A DNA stretch of 64,000 nucleotides from Rhynchonema sp. JSB1_4 (GCA_030248065.1 JASAMV010008011.1:49693-113692); one strand, 5' to 3'; shown: positions 1 to 15,000, counted from the first letter of the stretch. Notes: generated from the letters alone by a model not told the origin. Translations and numbers: made by a program.

Positions 1-3000
1 CGTCGTTGAATCAGACGGCGCCAGCAGTTCGACTGAGAAGAGACACAAAGCTGCTGCGGGCAAGGTTGGTGAAATCGATTCCAAGTACAAGTCATCTTTA
101 AAAGTGTTTAAAAATTTACTATTTCGCTCATTATCAGATCCCCGTGCCACCGAAGCCCACCTATAAACATCGTTGGGCGCTTGATGACGACGAGTCTGGT
201 GATGCAACAGGTGAATCTAGTCTGTCTGATGTTTTGGTTATTTATTTATTTAGTCTGGTGCGCTATTTTCGTCGGGCGGAGAGACGAAAAAAAATGATCT
301 CTTGTCATGCGCTGTTTGACATTGACTTAGATTTACGTTTACGACCTGTTTCCACTGCCTGGCGGCAGGCACGTATGCCACGATGTTTCAGCATTTCACG
401 TGCCATTTGCACGTGGAGATTTGTCTGGTGGCGAAATCTATCAATATGTATATGATGTGTTTGTGAACTGCGCCTGAATAATCGAAAATAAAATGCCAGC
501 GATTGGCGAACAAATTTTATCTAATTTTTCTGAATGGTTTCTCTAATTTTTCTTTGCTGTTTGACAGGTGACAACGAAAGCGATGACGAAGAATCCGATT
601 ACAAGAGCGGCGCATCGGGTAGCAGCAGTCTGACTCAAGGCACTCTGCAAACAAAAAGAAGGCCTGTCTATGCTTCAATGATGAGCACCGGACCACAACA
701 GGTTAGTAAATGTGGGGCTGCCTTCGAAAAAGCCGAAACAAAAAAAATGCCAAAAGAATGCTGGGGATCGAATTGGAATTGACCCACAAGCAGTGTAGTT
801 CCTGGGGGGGAGGGGGGGACCCCCCTAAGGTACACTAATTTCACCGACCAAGGTACACTAGTACACTAATTTCCCCTCCGGGTACACTAATTTCCCCAAT
901 TTTTGCCTAAAATGGCCATTTTTAGGCCTAAAATGGGCATTTTCAGGCCTAAAATGTGTGATTTTTAGGTTAATGTCCTCAAACGTCGCCAAAATACCCT
1001 TGTTCTGAAGATTTTTTTCCAAAAAGGGGTAAAAATAGGTCAAATTTTCTACCTCAAAAAGTGACTTTTTCCTGATTTTGGGTCTTCCCCCCCTTCCCCC
1101 CCAGGGAGGTACACTAATTTCCCCTCCGAAAAAGTAGGGAGGTACACTAATTTCCCCGCCGGACCAGGAACTACACTGCCCACAAGTGAAACATCACCCC
1201 TACAATTGTAAACTTGGAACACCTCAGGAAGCGTTCACAAAAGTACAGCTGCCAAGGCTTCATTCAGGGTTAGCCTAACCCTGAATGAAGCCTTGGCAGC
1301 TGTATTGCCTTGCCCTGAACGAACCAAGTGAATACCCTTCTAAAACGAAATTTCATAACATTTAGCATTTTTTCTTTTCGGCATTTTTTTTGTTTTCGGC
1401 ATTGTTTTTTCGTCATTTTTAGTTTCGACTTTTTTTCTTTTTTTTCTTCATCACTTTGGTATCAACTGTCTCGCAAATTCGTTTTCTGTTATCATTTGCG
1501 CAAAACATTTCCTGTGTGTTTGGTTGCTGTTTCACGTAATCTTCTCCGCCAATATCTATAACTATTCACTTGCTGGTGTTTCTTATTTTATTTGTTTGCC
1601 GGCGTTTGACAACCTGCATTATTTTTTTTGTATTTTATCGGTTATGCTGTTGTTTGCGAATAGATCAATCAAAAAGGGCAACAATATTCTTTTTTGGTTC
1701 CGTGTCATCAGTGATGTGGTTGGGGGGGGGGGGGTAATGCCCTTCAAACTGGCTAGCTAGCTTTCTTGCTTCGGTCATCAAGTCAAAATAGTGTTGATTT
1801 TGGTGCCAAATAGGCCGATGGCCAAAATGGTCAAATTCGCTCAAATTTGCTCACACATGCACAAAAACACGCATTTTAAGTCTTGTTTTGGCACAATTTC
1901 CACCAATTTTTATACCCCTGTTTTTGACTTGTGGACCAATACCCCCTCCCTCCTACCCGGCTAGCTTTCTTGCTCGGACCAACTACATCACTGCGTGTCA
2001 TTACGGTCCAGTGCTGACTTCACCACGGTCCACTTCTGGCCTGAGCCCATCGTTTGAAAACTTGAACTGAGTAAATTGAACCAAGAATTGCATTAAAACG
2101 AGCGAATGTGCAAAATTTTGTCTGTTTTTGGTGAAAAAAACCAAAAAAACTAGCTGTCGGGTGTCGGGTATTTTTAGAACTGTCGAGTGACGGCTTTTTT
2201 CTCAGATGTCGGGTGATCCTCCGATCTCTAACCCTACTGACAAGTGCTCAAGTGCTGGACAGGACCTTGGTTAGCACCAGTGGTGTAGTTGAGAAATCGA
2301 AATTTTCCCATACCCAGCCCAATTTTCGGGAAATTTCCCATACATACCCCCAAAAATAAAAAATTTCCCATACCAGGGGGGGGTTTTTCAAAAACTCAAA
2401 AATTTCCCATACCCGAGGGTGGGGGTTTTGAAAAAAATGACCCCAAAAATCTTCTAAAAGTGCCAAAATTGGTCTAAAAAGTGCTTAAAACAGTTTTCTT
2501 GCGGTAGTAAGCGATTTTTGACATTTTTGGTTGAAAAACGGCCAATTTTGGTACTTCTCGGGGTCAAAAAGTCATTTCTTAGGGGTGCTTGTTCCAAAAG
2601 TGAAAAATTTCCCATACCCCATACCCCCGGCCGATTTCCCATGCCCCATACCAGGGGGGTAACCCCCCCCCCCAACGACACCACTGGTTAGCACTGGACC
2701 GTAATGATACAGAATAATTTTTTTCTCGTTGCAGCAACCACCACCACACCAACAACAACAACAACAAGTGAAAATCCACCACGTCAAAGATGCGCACCAG
2801 TGTCACGAAGTCGGTGAAGCTGAACAGTACAAGGACGACCTCGATTACCTCATGGAGGCGCTGTCGGCCGAGTCGCCGCACAACGTGCGATGTCTCAGGT
2901 GCGCATAAAAAACGTTTTTCCGGGTGCGGAAATGTCGTGCCGGGCTTTTTTCGCGGCAATGGAAAAATGTCAGAAATTTTCGGGAGAAAATCGCGCGGTC

Positions 3001-6000
3001 AATTTCTCAAATTCTGCGCACGCGCCACTTTTTTGTTGACTGGTCTGATCTGGCTTGATTTTTCAGTTTTAGGCCGCACAGGGTGTCTCAAACATACCGT
3101 CCTATTCGGTTTATTTTAGGTCATAGGTACAATTATGGAAGTTAGGTTGTATCTACTTCTGTTGCAATCGGATCAGAACTCGTTCCCAAAGAAATAGCGA
3201 AAAAAACTGCTTTCTAATCGGAAAGCCGTTTTTCAGTATGTACATTTTTCGAAAAATATTGCAACGGGGCTTTGAAACTAGCCGTGGGAGTTTGCAATTG
3301 TTGGTGGTTGATAGAACTCATGTGTCAAATTCAAAATGTACACTGGCGGACGGAAAAAACCGTTTTTTGCACCAAAAAACAGGTCTTTTTGCAAAACCGA
3401 TGAGTTCTTGGCTTCGGGTGAATCTTGGGCTCGATGTTCGGATAGAAATTGTTGATGTAACTCTACTTTTGTGTCAAGTGCACACATTTTCTGCCCCAAA
3501 TACCAAACTCATTTGACCGGTCTATCCTGGGTACTGGAAAAAATATTTCAAATAACAACACCGTCGTTTTTTGCCCAACCCTGAGGTCACCTACAGTTCC
3601 CTTCCCGGCTGTCGATAGTTTAGCGACTCACGCGTAGTGTGAACAGATACTACTGGAACTTTTGTAAACGCATATTGATGTCTGTATCGTCCTTAGGCGC
3701 CCTCAGTCATAGTGGAAAATGGAAATGAAAAAAAATATTCTAAAATGTCCAAGTTTTCCATTTCCATTTTCAAATATGACTAAGGGAAAAAATGGAAATG
3801 AAATAAAACATTTTCTGCAGCAGTCATGTTTTGACATGTGACAAAAACATTTTCTGCTCCGCTCAATTCTCGGCTGTTGATTGGGCAGATTTTAACACAT
3901 AAAATGTTTTGTTTCATTTCCATTTTCCAGGTGCACTTGGTCATATTGGAAAATGGAAATGGAAAACTTGGAGGTATTGAATATGTTTTCATTTCTATTT
4001 TCCATTTCCCACTATGACTAAGGGCGCCCTCACACATACCAGTTGCTACAACGTTTGTTTGGGCACATTTGGGCAACATTGATTCAATTCTTTTGCATTT
4101 CACTTATGACGCAATAAATTCCAATCCACCGATTCATGGGGACGTTCATGCAGACCACAATACAAGTATACTTTTCATCGTCGTTCATCATTTGCACAGT
4201 GCGCCAAGAACATCAGTTGGTGCAAGCAAGTACAGAACGCAATGCAGCATATCCTAAGAACGAACACAACAAGCTGCCATATGTATATCCTATGTAATGT
4301 AACATATTGAATATTTACGTGTTAACAGACACAAAGACAATCAGATAAAAAGCCAATCCACATTGTTACAAAAATTTCGTGCTTCAAAGGTGCCAAAAAT
4401 ATATATAAAGCGTGCTTTGAGAACGTTCGTGCTAAAACAGAAAAAGACACAAAGACAAAAAAAAAAAAAAAAAAAAAAAAAGACGAAAAGGTGAGACGAA
4501 GCTGTTCAAAATACTTGTGTGACGGTTGGGTGACAGACACACAAATGGTGACAATTAGCCCAGATAAATGAATGTCCAGAGTCTGAGAAATTGTCAGCAA
4601 AGACATGTCAGAAAAAAGATAGACTGACAACGTTTGCGACTGAAAGCACGTCTAGCGCAGATCACAAGCCCCCTTTACCCAAAAAAAAAACAAAACAATA
4701 AGATAAAAACCAATCACATACAAAAATTTCGTGCTTCAAAGGTGCCAAAAATATATATAAAGCTCTTGAAACGTCGCTCAGACAGAGATAGACTGACAAC
4801 GTGGACTGATAAGATAATGTCTGAAAAAACCGAAGTAGAACGGGTGAGACGAAGCTGTTCAAAATACTTGTGTGACGATTGGGTGACAGACAACACAAAT
4901 GGGGACAATTAGCCCAGATAAATGAATGTCCAGAGTCTGAGAAATTGTCAGCAAAGACATGTCAGAAAAAACATCATCGCTGACGACGTTTGCCCACTGT
5001 AAAGCACGTCTAGCTGCAGATCACAAGCCCCCACTTGTATTTTTTCCAGAAAACTTCTGCCCGTGTCACGGTCAATTTTTTGAATGCAGTGATCGTGATA
5101 CCGACAGAAATGTTTTGGTTTAAAATATAAATAAAGCGCCGGTGTTCTGCAGCGTGACGAGCTTTGCCATTCAGGAACAAATTTGGATGGATACTCATAT
5201 AGTCATTGTGCGACCAATATCAATGTAGGTTTAGACCAAGGCCGAACCTATATGTACAAACACATGTGAGTGCGTAAACCTGCCTAAAGTGCCATCAGGG
5301 GTTAGGTCCGACTAGGTACATCGGTACATGTATAGCCAGTCAGGGTTGGGCAAAAAAACGACGGCGTTTTTTCTTAAAAAAAGTTTAAAAAAACGCCTGG
5401 GTCGTTTTTCGTTTTTTTTAATCCTAAATTTCCTTGATTTTCCCTGATTTTTCAGGAAAAGTACCCTGATTATCAAGGATAATCATTTTTTTGTCCAATT
5501 TTTTGCAAAAAATTTTCGACCAATTTTTACTTTGTCGAGATACGTCGATATACGGAGTTTGACTTTCAGTGATGACCCCGGCCAAAGTTGGTCCCACGAT
5601 GCGGGTCTGATATGGGATCTTAGCAACTCGCTAGAAAAGGGTTGAAACCCGTTTATTTTGCCTCAGAACGCATAGAATTACTTCATTTAACCAGGTTTTC
5701 TTCCCAACATGAGCGTTTTCCAATTTTCTTGGGGGCATATTTTGGTCATCTGGGCGTTTTAAAAAAAAACGATTTTTTGCAAAAAAACCTTTTTTGCCCA
5801 ACCCTGTAGCCAGTTAAAGTGTTAAAGGTACTCTGGAGGGGGATACCTACTATACCGGGCTCAGAGAGGGGGCTCCCTTCTGTACCACAGGCTTTGGTCT
5901 GGGGGACGGTTTGGTGCCTTAAGGGGTTGGAGTAAGGCTAGGTTTTTGGGTGGAAAATTTTAATGTTTTTATTATATGTGGAATCGTGTGAAAACGCAGT

Positions 6001-9000
6001 GTTTATGCGCCTAGCGCTTGAATGTTGGGTATTTTGGGGGTAAAAACCACCGATTTTACACCAATTTTGTCAAAATCGGTTAGCCCAACAACAGCTAATG
6101 CAGAATTTATGTCCACTGCGTTGCCTGATCCGCAAAGCACATAACGCGTGATGCAACATTACAAGCACGGACAGGCAGTCAGCTTGTGTGTGTTGGCTGG
6201 CTGCGTGGGTGTGTTTATAATGTTGCATCACGCGTTATGTGCTTGGCGGATCAGGCAACGCAGTGGACATAAATTCTGCATTAGCTGTTGTTGGACTATA
6301 CCTACTGTACCGGGATAAAAATCGTGGGGATGGGTTATTCCTATTGTAGCATGCCAAACATCGGGAGATACCTACTGTACCAGGCGAGGGGATACTAACT
6401 GTATTGGGGAGCTGCCCCTCCCCACCAGGCCCCCAGTTCCAACACTGCCTAGTTCGTTTCCTTCACATTAAGCCTCTTGCTGGCCTGTGGGGCCGAAGCG
6501 GCATTGAAGTTCATTGGCAACTCCTTACATTTGAACAGATATGTGATTGCCGCGCGAATGTCCTTATGACGAAAAGTGTAGATGAAAATGTTCATGAACG
6601 GGTTGATGTTTGAGATGGACATCATCCAGGGTGTGAGGAGATCGATCATTTCCACTGTAACCGGTGCAAACAACATAATTGTATTCGGGGTGACGAAAAA
6701 CACCAACGTGCACAGGGAACTCAACCCAATAGTGACCAACAGCCGCTTCTGCACCTTCATCGCCTGTTTCTGCTGTGCGCTGCCTTCCTTCACATTCTCC
6801 AGCATTTTGTTGCTGTAGATTCGGTGTATGATAATCACAAACACGTAGAGCACCACTGACAGGATCCCGCCCCAGGTGCGAACCGCGAAATAGAACGGCA
6901 CAAACCAGGTGTGCTTGGGATGATTGTAGGCGTAGTTGGTGAAGCAGATCGCATCGTACTGCGGGATCTGTTCGCCGTCATACGCCATGTAGAAACACAT
7001 CACAACCAGCACAGCCACAAAACCGTAGAACACGCCACACAGACACAGACTGTAACGTCGACCAAACTTGAAATATTTCATCGGGATCGTAACGGCAATC
7101 AGACGATCCACACTCACGGCGGTCAACATCACGCCTGATATTGGCTCGCCGATGACAAACAACCAGTTGTGCAGCGTCATCATGCAATCCCAACGTGTCA
7201 CTTGCACTTTATCGATAAAGTTGAAGATCAGGTAGATTCGATAGAAGCCTGTGCGAAGCGAGTCATTGTTGTTGAACTCATGCATATATGTACAACACTC
7301 CGCCCTTTGCGGCGGTACTCGGTACTGTACAAGAACAGCCGCTGTGCTGATCAGCTTGATATCCAACTTACAGTGATTGTCATAGTAAGTCTTCTTTATG
7401 ATACAAGCCTTGCTGTGTGGCTATTACGACCGTAGACTAAGTGCCTACTGCGAACAATTTAAACAGCTTTCTTTAATCGATCGCGGCGACAATCACCTGC
7501 AGCGACGTAACCGGCCGAGTTGAGTACATCAGCCAACGCCAGTCCGCCGACGACGATGTACTGAAGTGCAGCAGTTGTTAAAGACATTTTAAGTAAGCAA
7601 CAACTTTAACAAGCTCAAAGAATCCAGATACATTTACTGTATGTCTATTGCGCCCACCGGATCCAAGACTCATCCCTTCACATAAAATTTATTCAGGTCG
7701 AGCTGGTTGCAGGTTAGACTGATTAACTGGTTAGACGGACTGATGAAAACTGATGGTTAGACTTGGGGATAGGCATGTGGTAAGGCTGAGGCTTAGGTTT
7801 ACTCTTGCAACTAGGCTTATGCCTGGGGTCGAGCACTGGTTAAGTGTTCAGGTGGAGGAAGAAGTTGGTACCTCAACCTTGAAATCTCAGGCTTGGTCTT
7901 AGGCTTGGGCTTTTACTTTGCTCTCGGCTTCGGCTCAGTCCTAGACCTATACTTTCATGAACCACAGCCCATTAAACGGAAATGTTTTGTTCGTTCGTGT
8001 TTTTTTGTTTGATTCGCTTCAGCAATACATTTCAATCTGCCTTACGGGGCCAACCAGAACTACAATCTTGGATTCGGTGGTTTCAATAGGCAATCGTTCC
8101 ATAGATTGACGTACAGCCTTGTTCTTGCGCAGTATTCCATGTCGCATAATGGCGAGCACAATTAGTAGGTTGGCCACACCGACCACCAGGTTCTGTGATA
8201 TGTAGATGATATACTTGCCATAGTCACTCATCTCACGCTGGCCACTGTCTGGAAAGAACGAACGTTGCGTATTAAAATTGAGCCTAAATATGATGCTAAA
8301 GCCTAAGCCCACGGGCAAGTGGATATCCCGAAATTTGTCAAGCAGATCACAAATTTAGTCGTCCTGTAAACCAACAATTGGCATGCGTCAACACTCAACT
8401 TCTCCTGTTAGAAATGCAGACAACCGACCTGTGCCATTGGTCATTGAGCCATTGCTATCTAACATGGCTGCCAACAGTTGTTGTTTAGGCACCCGATTCA
8501 GCGTCTGTTTGGTTACGGTAGGCCAGACGTGACTGGTCTGCGCCGACCCGAACTTGTGTGCTCAAAGGGCTCGGGACCTAACCGTAGGAAGGGTAGCAGG
8601 GCATATGTTATGTACCGTTAAAAAGCATTCTGACAGCCTATGTCACACACAAATGTTAAGTTCCTTGGAGATTTGCCATCTTTTCGTAGAGGGAGTTTTC
8701 GTTCCAGAAAAAAGGGATTGTTTCACAACTTCTAACGACCGGTACAGAAACCCCAAATGAGTTCGAGGTAAAATAACACTTGGGTATGATTACAACAGCT
8801 TGTGGATAACTTATCGCAAATTTCACTCGCTCAAACCGTTAGTTCACTCGGTGATGGTGCGAAACGTTCCAAAAATCGGCCATTTTTTTGAGGACACAAG
8901 TTTGTGGGTTTCCACATTTTGAAACTTATGGTTAGCTTCGCGACATGCCTAAAAATCCATCAAATTGCCATTAAGCCAGATGGTTACATTTATCGCCAGA

Positions 9001-12000
9001 ATTGTGACACATAAAGGCCGCATATTGTATCGCATTCGACACAAAAAATCGAGAGAAACGTCTGGTTTCACAAGCTATCAAGGTCCGAAGGTCCCAAAGT
9101 CTACAAATGTCTCGCGGCAGCCATACTAATGATATTCAGCTATAAGTGCTCATTGTTAAGGACTATTGCAAGTGTGATAAAACCGAGCAATGTATCTCCG
9201 GGGTAGCTTTCGAACGATATACAGTATGACAAGCCCCAAAAAATCAAACGCCTGAGGGCACAGGTAAAAAATGCGTTTTTTTACCATTCTGGAATGAACC
9301 GTCACCTCATCGTGTGCGATTTCGGAATTTTGACAGTTGCTTGTCCATAGTAAGAGATGGTATGGACATGTCTCATATCGTTCGATAGATATTTCGAAGC
9401 CACATCGTCTGGTGCTATCAAACGTGCATTAGTCCTTAGCAGTAACGACTTACAGCCGAATATCGTATTCATGTTGGCATTGCTGCCACAGCAGGTCTTT
9501 GGAGTTTGAAGTCTTGACACGCGTCTAGATTGCTGGACTGTGCTTTTATCTAACTTTATCGTTTTCCCTACCTAAGGGTTTCCCAATTTAAAAACCTTTT
9601 TTCTGATACTTTCGATAACGCTCTGTTTTTGTATCTCATTTTCATTTCTGCAACGCAAAGCGCGGCCTCAAAATTCAGGGACAAGCATGTGTTCTCGAAA
9701 AATGAGGCCGATTTTTGAAACGATTTGCACTCTCACCGAGTTAAGCAATGCTTTGAGCGACTGAAGTTGTAATGATAAGTTACCCAGAAGCTGTTGTAAT
9801 CCTATCCACGTGTTACTTGACCTCCAGTCCATTGGGGTTTCTGCACCGGTCGTTCCAAGTTGTGAAAATATTCCCTTTTTTCTGGAACGAAAAGTCGCTC
9901 TACCAAGAGATAGCGAATCTCCAAGGAGCTTAACATTTGTGCGTGACATATGATGTCATAGTTATTTCCGACGATGTATAACACTATGCCCTACTACTCT
10001 TCCTATGGTTATGTCCCGAGCTCTTAGCAACACGTCGACAGAAATGGTTGGCTATTGCGAATACGGACGAGGCTGGGTCGTGGTGCGTAAGGTTTCACCC
10101 AAACTAATTAGTCTGGCTCTGATACTCTTATGTATAGCAGCTCCCGCACCCCAAACCCACAACACCCCGCAACCCCACCCCCCCCCCCCGAACGACGCGC
10201 AGCCCGCCGAAACCGGGCCACCCCCGGGGCCACAGACCGCAGCCGCGCGACCCCCACCGCGCCCGGGCACCCCAACGAAAACCAAAACAACCACAAACAC
10301 ACCCACAAACCACACCACAAGCAAGAACAACCAAAAAGACAAAACACAAACAGAAACCACCGCGCCCCCCCCCCATAGTTTTTTTAGACACTTTTTAGGT
10401 GCAATTTGCACCTAAAAAATCAGAATTGCACCTAAAAATTCAGGGTTAGGTGCAAGGTTGCACCTAAAATTTTGGGCCCTTATTTGCTTAATTTAGCATT
10501 TATACAGCATCTTTTAAGGTTGGAAAGCTTAGAAACAAAAAAAATGCGCTGCGCGGCTTTTCATTCCTTCCAATAAATTCCATCGAAGCATTTGGTCGAC
10601 ATCGACAAAAAATATTGATCTGATTGATTGATTTCGTACACAGTTAGTACCTGGTGTGCTGGTGATAAGATTCAAAACAAATACATGCTGTACTAGGATC
10701 AGTGTAGTTCCTGGTCCGGCGAGGCGGTTAGTGAACCTACCCACTTTGTCGGTGCGGCGGTTAGTGTACCTCCCTGTGGGGGGAAGGAGGGGGAAGACCA
10801 AAATTCAGGAAAAAGTCCTTCTTTGAGGTAAAAAATTTGACCTATTTTTGCCCTTTTTTGGAAAAAATTCTCCATAAATAGGGTATTTTGGCGACTTTTG
10901 ACAACATTGACCTGAAAATTACCCATTTTAGGCCTAAAATGCCCATCTTGGGCTAAAAATGCCTATTTTAGGCAAAAATTGCGGCGGTTAGTGTACCTGG
11001 TGCGGCGGTTAGTGTACTAGTGTACCTTGGTCGCGGCGGTTAGTGTACCTTAGGAGGGGACCCCCCTCCCCCCAGGAACTACACTGACTAGAACTAGAGC
11101 AGAGCATGACAACAGTATTAGATACCCACACAGTAAATGAACAGCGAAAGTAATTGATTCGTACGTGACCCCCAAATGTGGATATGGTGACATGAAAATT
11201 TTACTGTTTCGTTTTCTTCTCAATCGGTTCTCAATAATGAAACTAGTACAAAATGTGCTACAAAATGTTGAACTTTCCCTGAAAAGTTTGCTTTTGCTAA
11301 AGGAAAAGGCATTCATTGCGTTACAACTTTATTGAACTTCTAAAAGCACGCAAATAGCATTGAACACACAACCTGGCAAAAAAGCCTAAAATTGGCGTTT
11401 TTTGTCCAAAATAGGGGTTGCACCTACTTTGGCCAGCTTGCACCTAAAAATTGGGGGGTTGCACCTAAGTTGCACCTAGTGAATTTTGAAAAAAAAAACC
11501 CCTGACCCAGTCTTTTTTCACCCCAAAATTTACAAAAATACGGTTTTTTTTCGATAACGTATTAGGTAATGAATTTCAAACCTTTAAACACTTTTTGCAA
11601 ATTTTATTTTTATAATGAAAATTGTGAGACAATTTTTCCAGTGATATTTGTCATTTTACCCGGTGGTAACATAGGGATTTTGGGTGCAAAAAACCATTTG
11701 GTCTCATGATCAAAGTACATCACGGGAAGGTTTAATCATTTGTGGCATGCTTAGGACCAAAAAATACCGTAAAACCCAAAATGTGAAACATTATTTTATT
11801 ACAATCCCCATTTTGTGAAAAAGCTGGCACAGGGTTTTTTTTTCAAAATTCACTAGGTGCAACTTAGGTGCAACCCCCCAATTTTTAGGTGCAAGCTGGC
11901 CAAAGTAGGTGCAACCCCTATTTTGGACAAAAAACGCCAATTTTAGGCTTTTTTTGCCAGGTTGTGTGTTCAATGCTATTTGCGTGCTTTTAGAAGTTCA

Positions 12001-15000
12001 ATAAAGTTGTAACGCAATGAATGCCTTTTCCTTTAGCAAAAGCAAACTTTTCAGGGAAAGTTCAACATTTTGTAGCACATTTTGTACTAGTTTCATTATT
12101 GAGAACCGATTGAGAAGAAAACGAAACAGTAAAATTTTCATGTCACCATATCCACATTTGGGGGTCACGTACGAATCAATTACTTTCGCTGTTCATTTAC
12201 TGTGTGGGTATCTAATACTGTTGTCATGCTCTGCTCTAGTTCTAGTCAGTGTAGTTCCTGGGGGGAGGGGGTCCCCTCCTAAGGTACACTAACCGCCGCG
12301 ACCAAGGTACACTAGTACACTAACCGCCGCACCAGGTACACTAACCGCCGCAATTTTTGCCTAAAATAGGCATTTTTAGCCCAAGATGGGCATTTTAGGC
12401 CTAAAATGGGTAATTTTCAGGTCAATGTTGTCAAAAGTCGCCAAAATACCCTATTTATGGAGAATTTTTTTCCAAAAAAGGGCAAAAATAGGTCAAATTT
12501 TTTACCTCAAAGAAGGACTTTTTCCTGAATTTTGGTCTTCCCCCCTCCTTCCCCCCACAGGGAGGTACACTAACCGCCGCACCGACAAAGTGGGTAGGTT
12601 CACTAACCGCCTCGCCGGACCAGGAACTACACTGATCCTAGTACAGCATGTATTTGTTTTGAATCTTATCACCAGCACACCAGGTACTAACTGTGTACGA
12701 AATCAATCAATCAGATCAATATTTTTTGTCGATGTCGACCAAATGCTTCGATGGAATTTATTGGAAGGAATGAAAAGCCGCGCAGCGCATTTTTTTGTTT
12801 CTAAGCTTTCCAACCTTAAAAGATGCTGTATAAATGCTAAATTAAGCAAATAAGGGCCCAAAATTTTAGGTGCAACCTTGCACCTAATCGACGTGTTGCT
12901 AAGAGCTCGGGACATAACCATAGGAAGAGTAGTAGGGCATAGTGTTACTCTCCGGGAAGAGTCTGTAAAATAATTTTACCGAGGGTGTCGGTAAAAAATG
13001 AAAACGCTAACTATCTGTAATTCTTACAGATTATATGCAAATATTACAGACACTTTGTAAACGTTACAAACTGTCTGTAAAAAATGGGTGAAAGCGCGGG
13101 AATCAAAAATGTTTCATATGAAAATGTTAACGTTGTGTTGTCACTTATCTCTGCTTTGTTTTAACAAACTGTGCGTCTTTGTTCAGCAGCTGCTAAAAAT
13201 GTCAACTTTAATTATTCCATTGCGCAATGTTTGTCAAATTTCGCAAGATTCATCGCGTCAGGTCCACAAATTGACACAAGATCAGACTAGTTGAAAAGCT
13301 TGCGAATATAAACCGTGATTGGCAACGCGTTGTAAAACAATTTTTCCACGGCTGATCAAATGTTACGTTGGTTGAAATTAGAACAGAGCGTCTATTGTAT
13401 CACGAAATGGCAACCTATCCGATCACCAACTGTGGCATGACCTTCGAATTATTCGCATCTAATATACATATATTGAACAGCAATGTGGTTTTCTGACCGT
13501 CTTTACCTGTCTCCTCACAGGCGAACAATGCACTAAAACACCAAGATCCATCATTAAACAGACAAGCAGTAACCAATCCCAAAAAAATACCAACCTTGTG
13601 CGACCATAAATTCGAGCCCACCGAAATTCCGAATGCCCTTCTTGAACCACTGTTCGTTTCTGTGCGCACTGATCCAAACCAACGACTCGGTTACCAGGAA
13701 ACTTGCCTGAAAAAAGGTTAAAAAAAGTTTTTCTATGTTAAGAAACAAAAATATTGCCGTCCAAACATCGACATTTGACACCGCAACAAAGCAACTCATC
13801 CAAACAAGCCGAGCAATGTTTCACGTAAACTATAAACAAAGTAACCGATAAATTATCCTCAGTGACATCGCACTGCAACGAAGCGCCGCTCTGGCCGGCT
13901 TCGGCGAGCGTTGTTTTCCAGGCGTTTTGCCATTCTTGCAATGTTGACCAGATATTTTTGCGATATTTCATGTAATCCTTGTGCGTGGGATCGGTGGGGC
14001 TGGGCGGTCTGAAAAAATAGAATAAAAAAAGAACAAACACATTGTGAGCTCATAATAATGAGTCGCATTCTCAAAAAGTAACTGACGTCACAGGTGCGGT
14101 ATGCATTGCGGGAAACCTTAAGACATTTCCTCAATAAGACAGAGTTCACGGATTGGTTTAGGGTTCGGCCTAATCGGATGGGAGAGCCTGCAGTAACATA
14201 GTATTGTGTGAACGTCAAAATTAAAAAAGTATGTTTCTGGCAAAAAACACATTTCTGACTACGCCTACGTTTCACGGCAGACCATCGGCGTGAGAACTGT
14301 GTCCATCTTCCTCAGCAGAACAACACAAGCCTAAACCTAAAACTAGGTCTAAGCCTAAGCCTAAAACTAGGTCTAAGCCTATGTCTGAGAAAAAAACGTG
14401 CGGTACCAAACACCAAATTTGTTGACAACTTTGACTCGGAAACTACAAAACTACATAATCCGAGTTTGAAATGTTTCAATACTCGCATAAAAGTGGAGCA
14501 TGAAATATTGGGTTGCTTTTTTTTCACACATCAGCTGAAAAAAATAAGATCAAATAAACAAAAACAAATTTGCAAATAATCACCAACTGTGATTTCATCA
14601 ACTGTATAATCAGATACAGCGTGTGTTCGTCGATCGCAATGCCGATTTTCGCACGACTCAACACATAGAACACATAGGAGGTCATCAGGGCGAGCGACTG
14701 AAATGTAAAAACATCAATTAATTTAATCCGCCTCTACAAAAACGACGAAGTGCACGTGCAAAAATGACAAAAAAAAGCCCCAAAAAGTTTTGGACGTTTT
14801 GGAACATTTTGTTCCCCCGAAAAGATTTAAAAAAAATAATTTTTCAGAAACTTTTTTTGCCTAGCCCTGGCCGTCACCAAACATATGCATGTCCCTGAGA
14901 GGAGTCGAACTTCCGCCTATGAGTGCGGTGTCTGCCTCTTGTAAAACTACTAAGGTCCATTTGACTGTTCGCAAATTGTCAGTGTAGGATCGTCTCGTAC

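Noticed and set aside
10052..10415. Long overlapping ORFs rich in Pro/Thr or Gly/Val on both strands
   Set aside because: They come from the T-free low-complexity segment. There is no start context, splice logic or domain.
13554..14275. A separate minus-strand WAPL paralogue
   Set aside because: Only three exons are present as an exact-looking inverted segment that includes introns, so this is a local duplication and not a gene.
14873..14945. tRNA gene on the minus strand
   Set aside because: Only a B-box-like GGAAGTTCGACTCC is present. No cloverleaf can be drawn.
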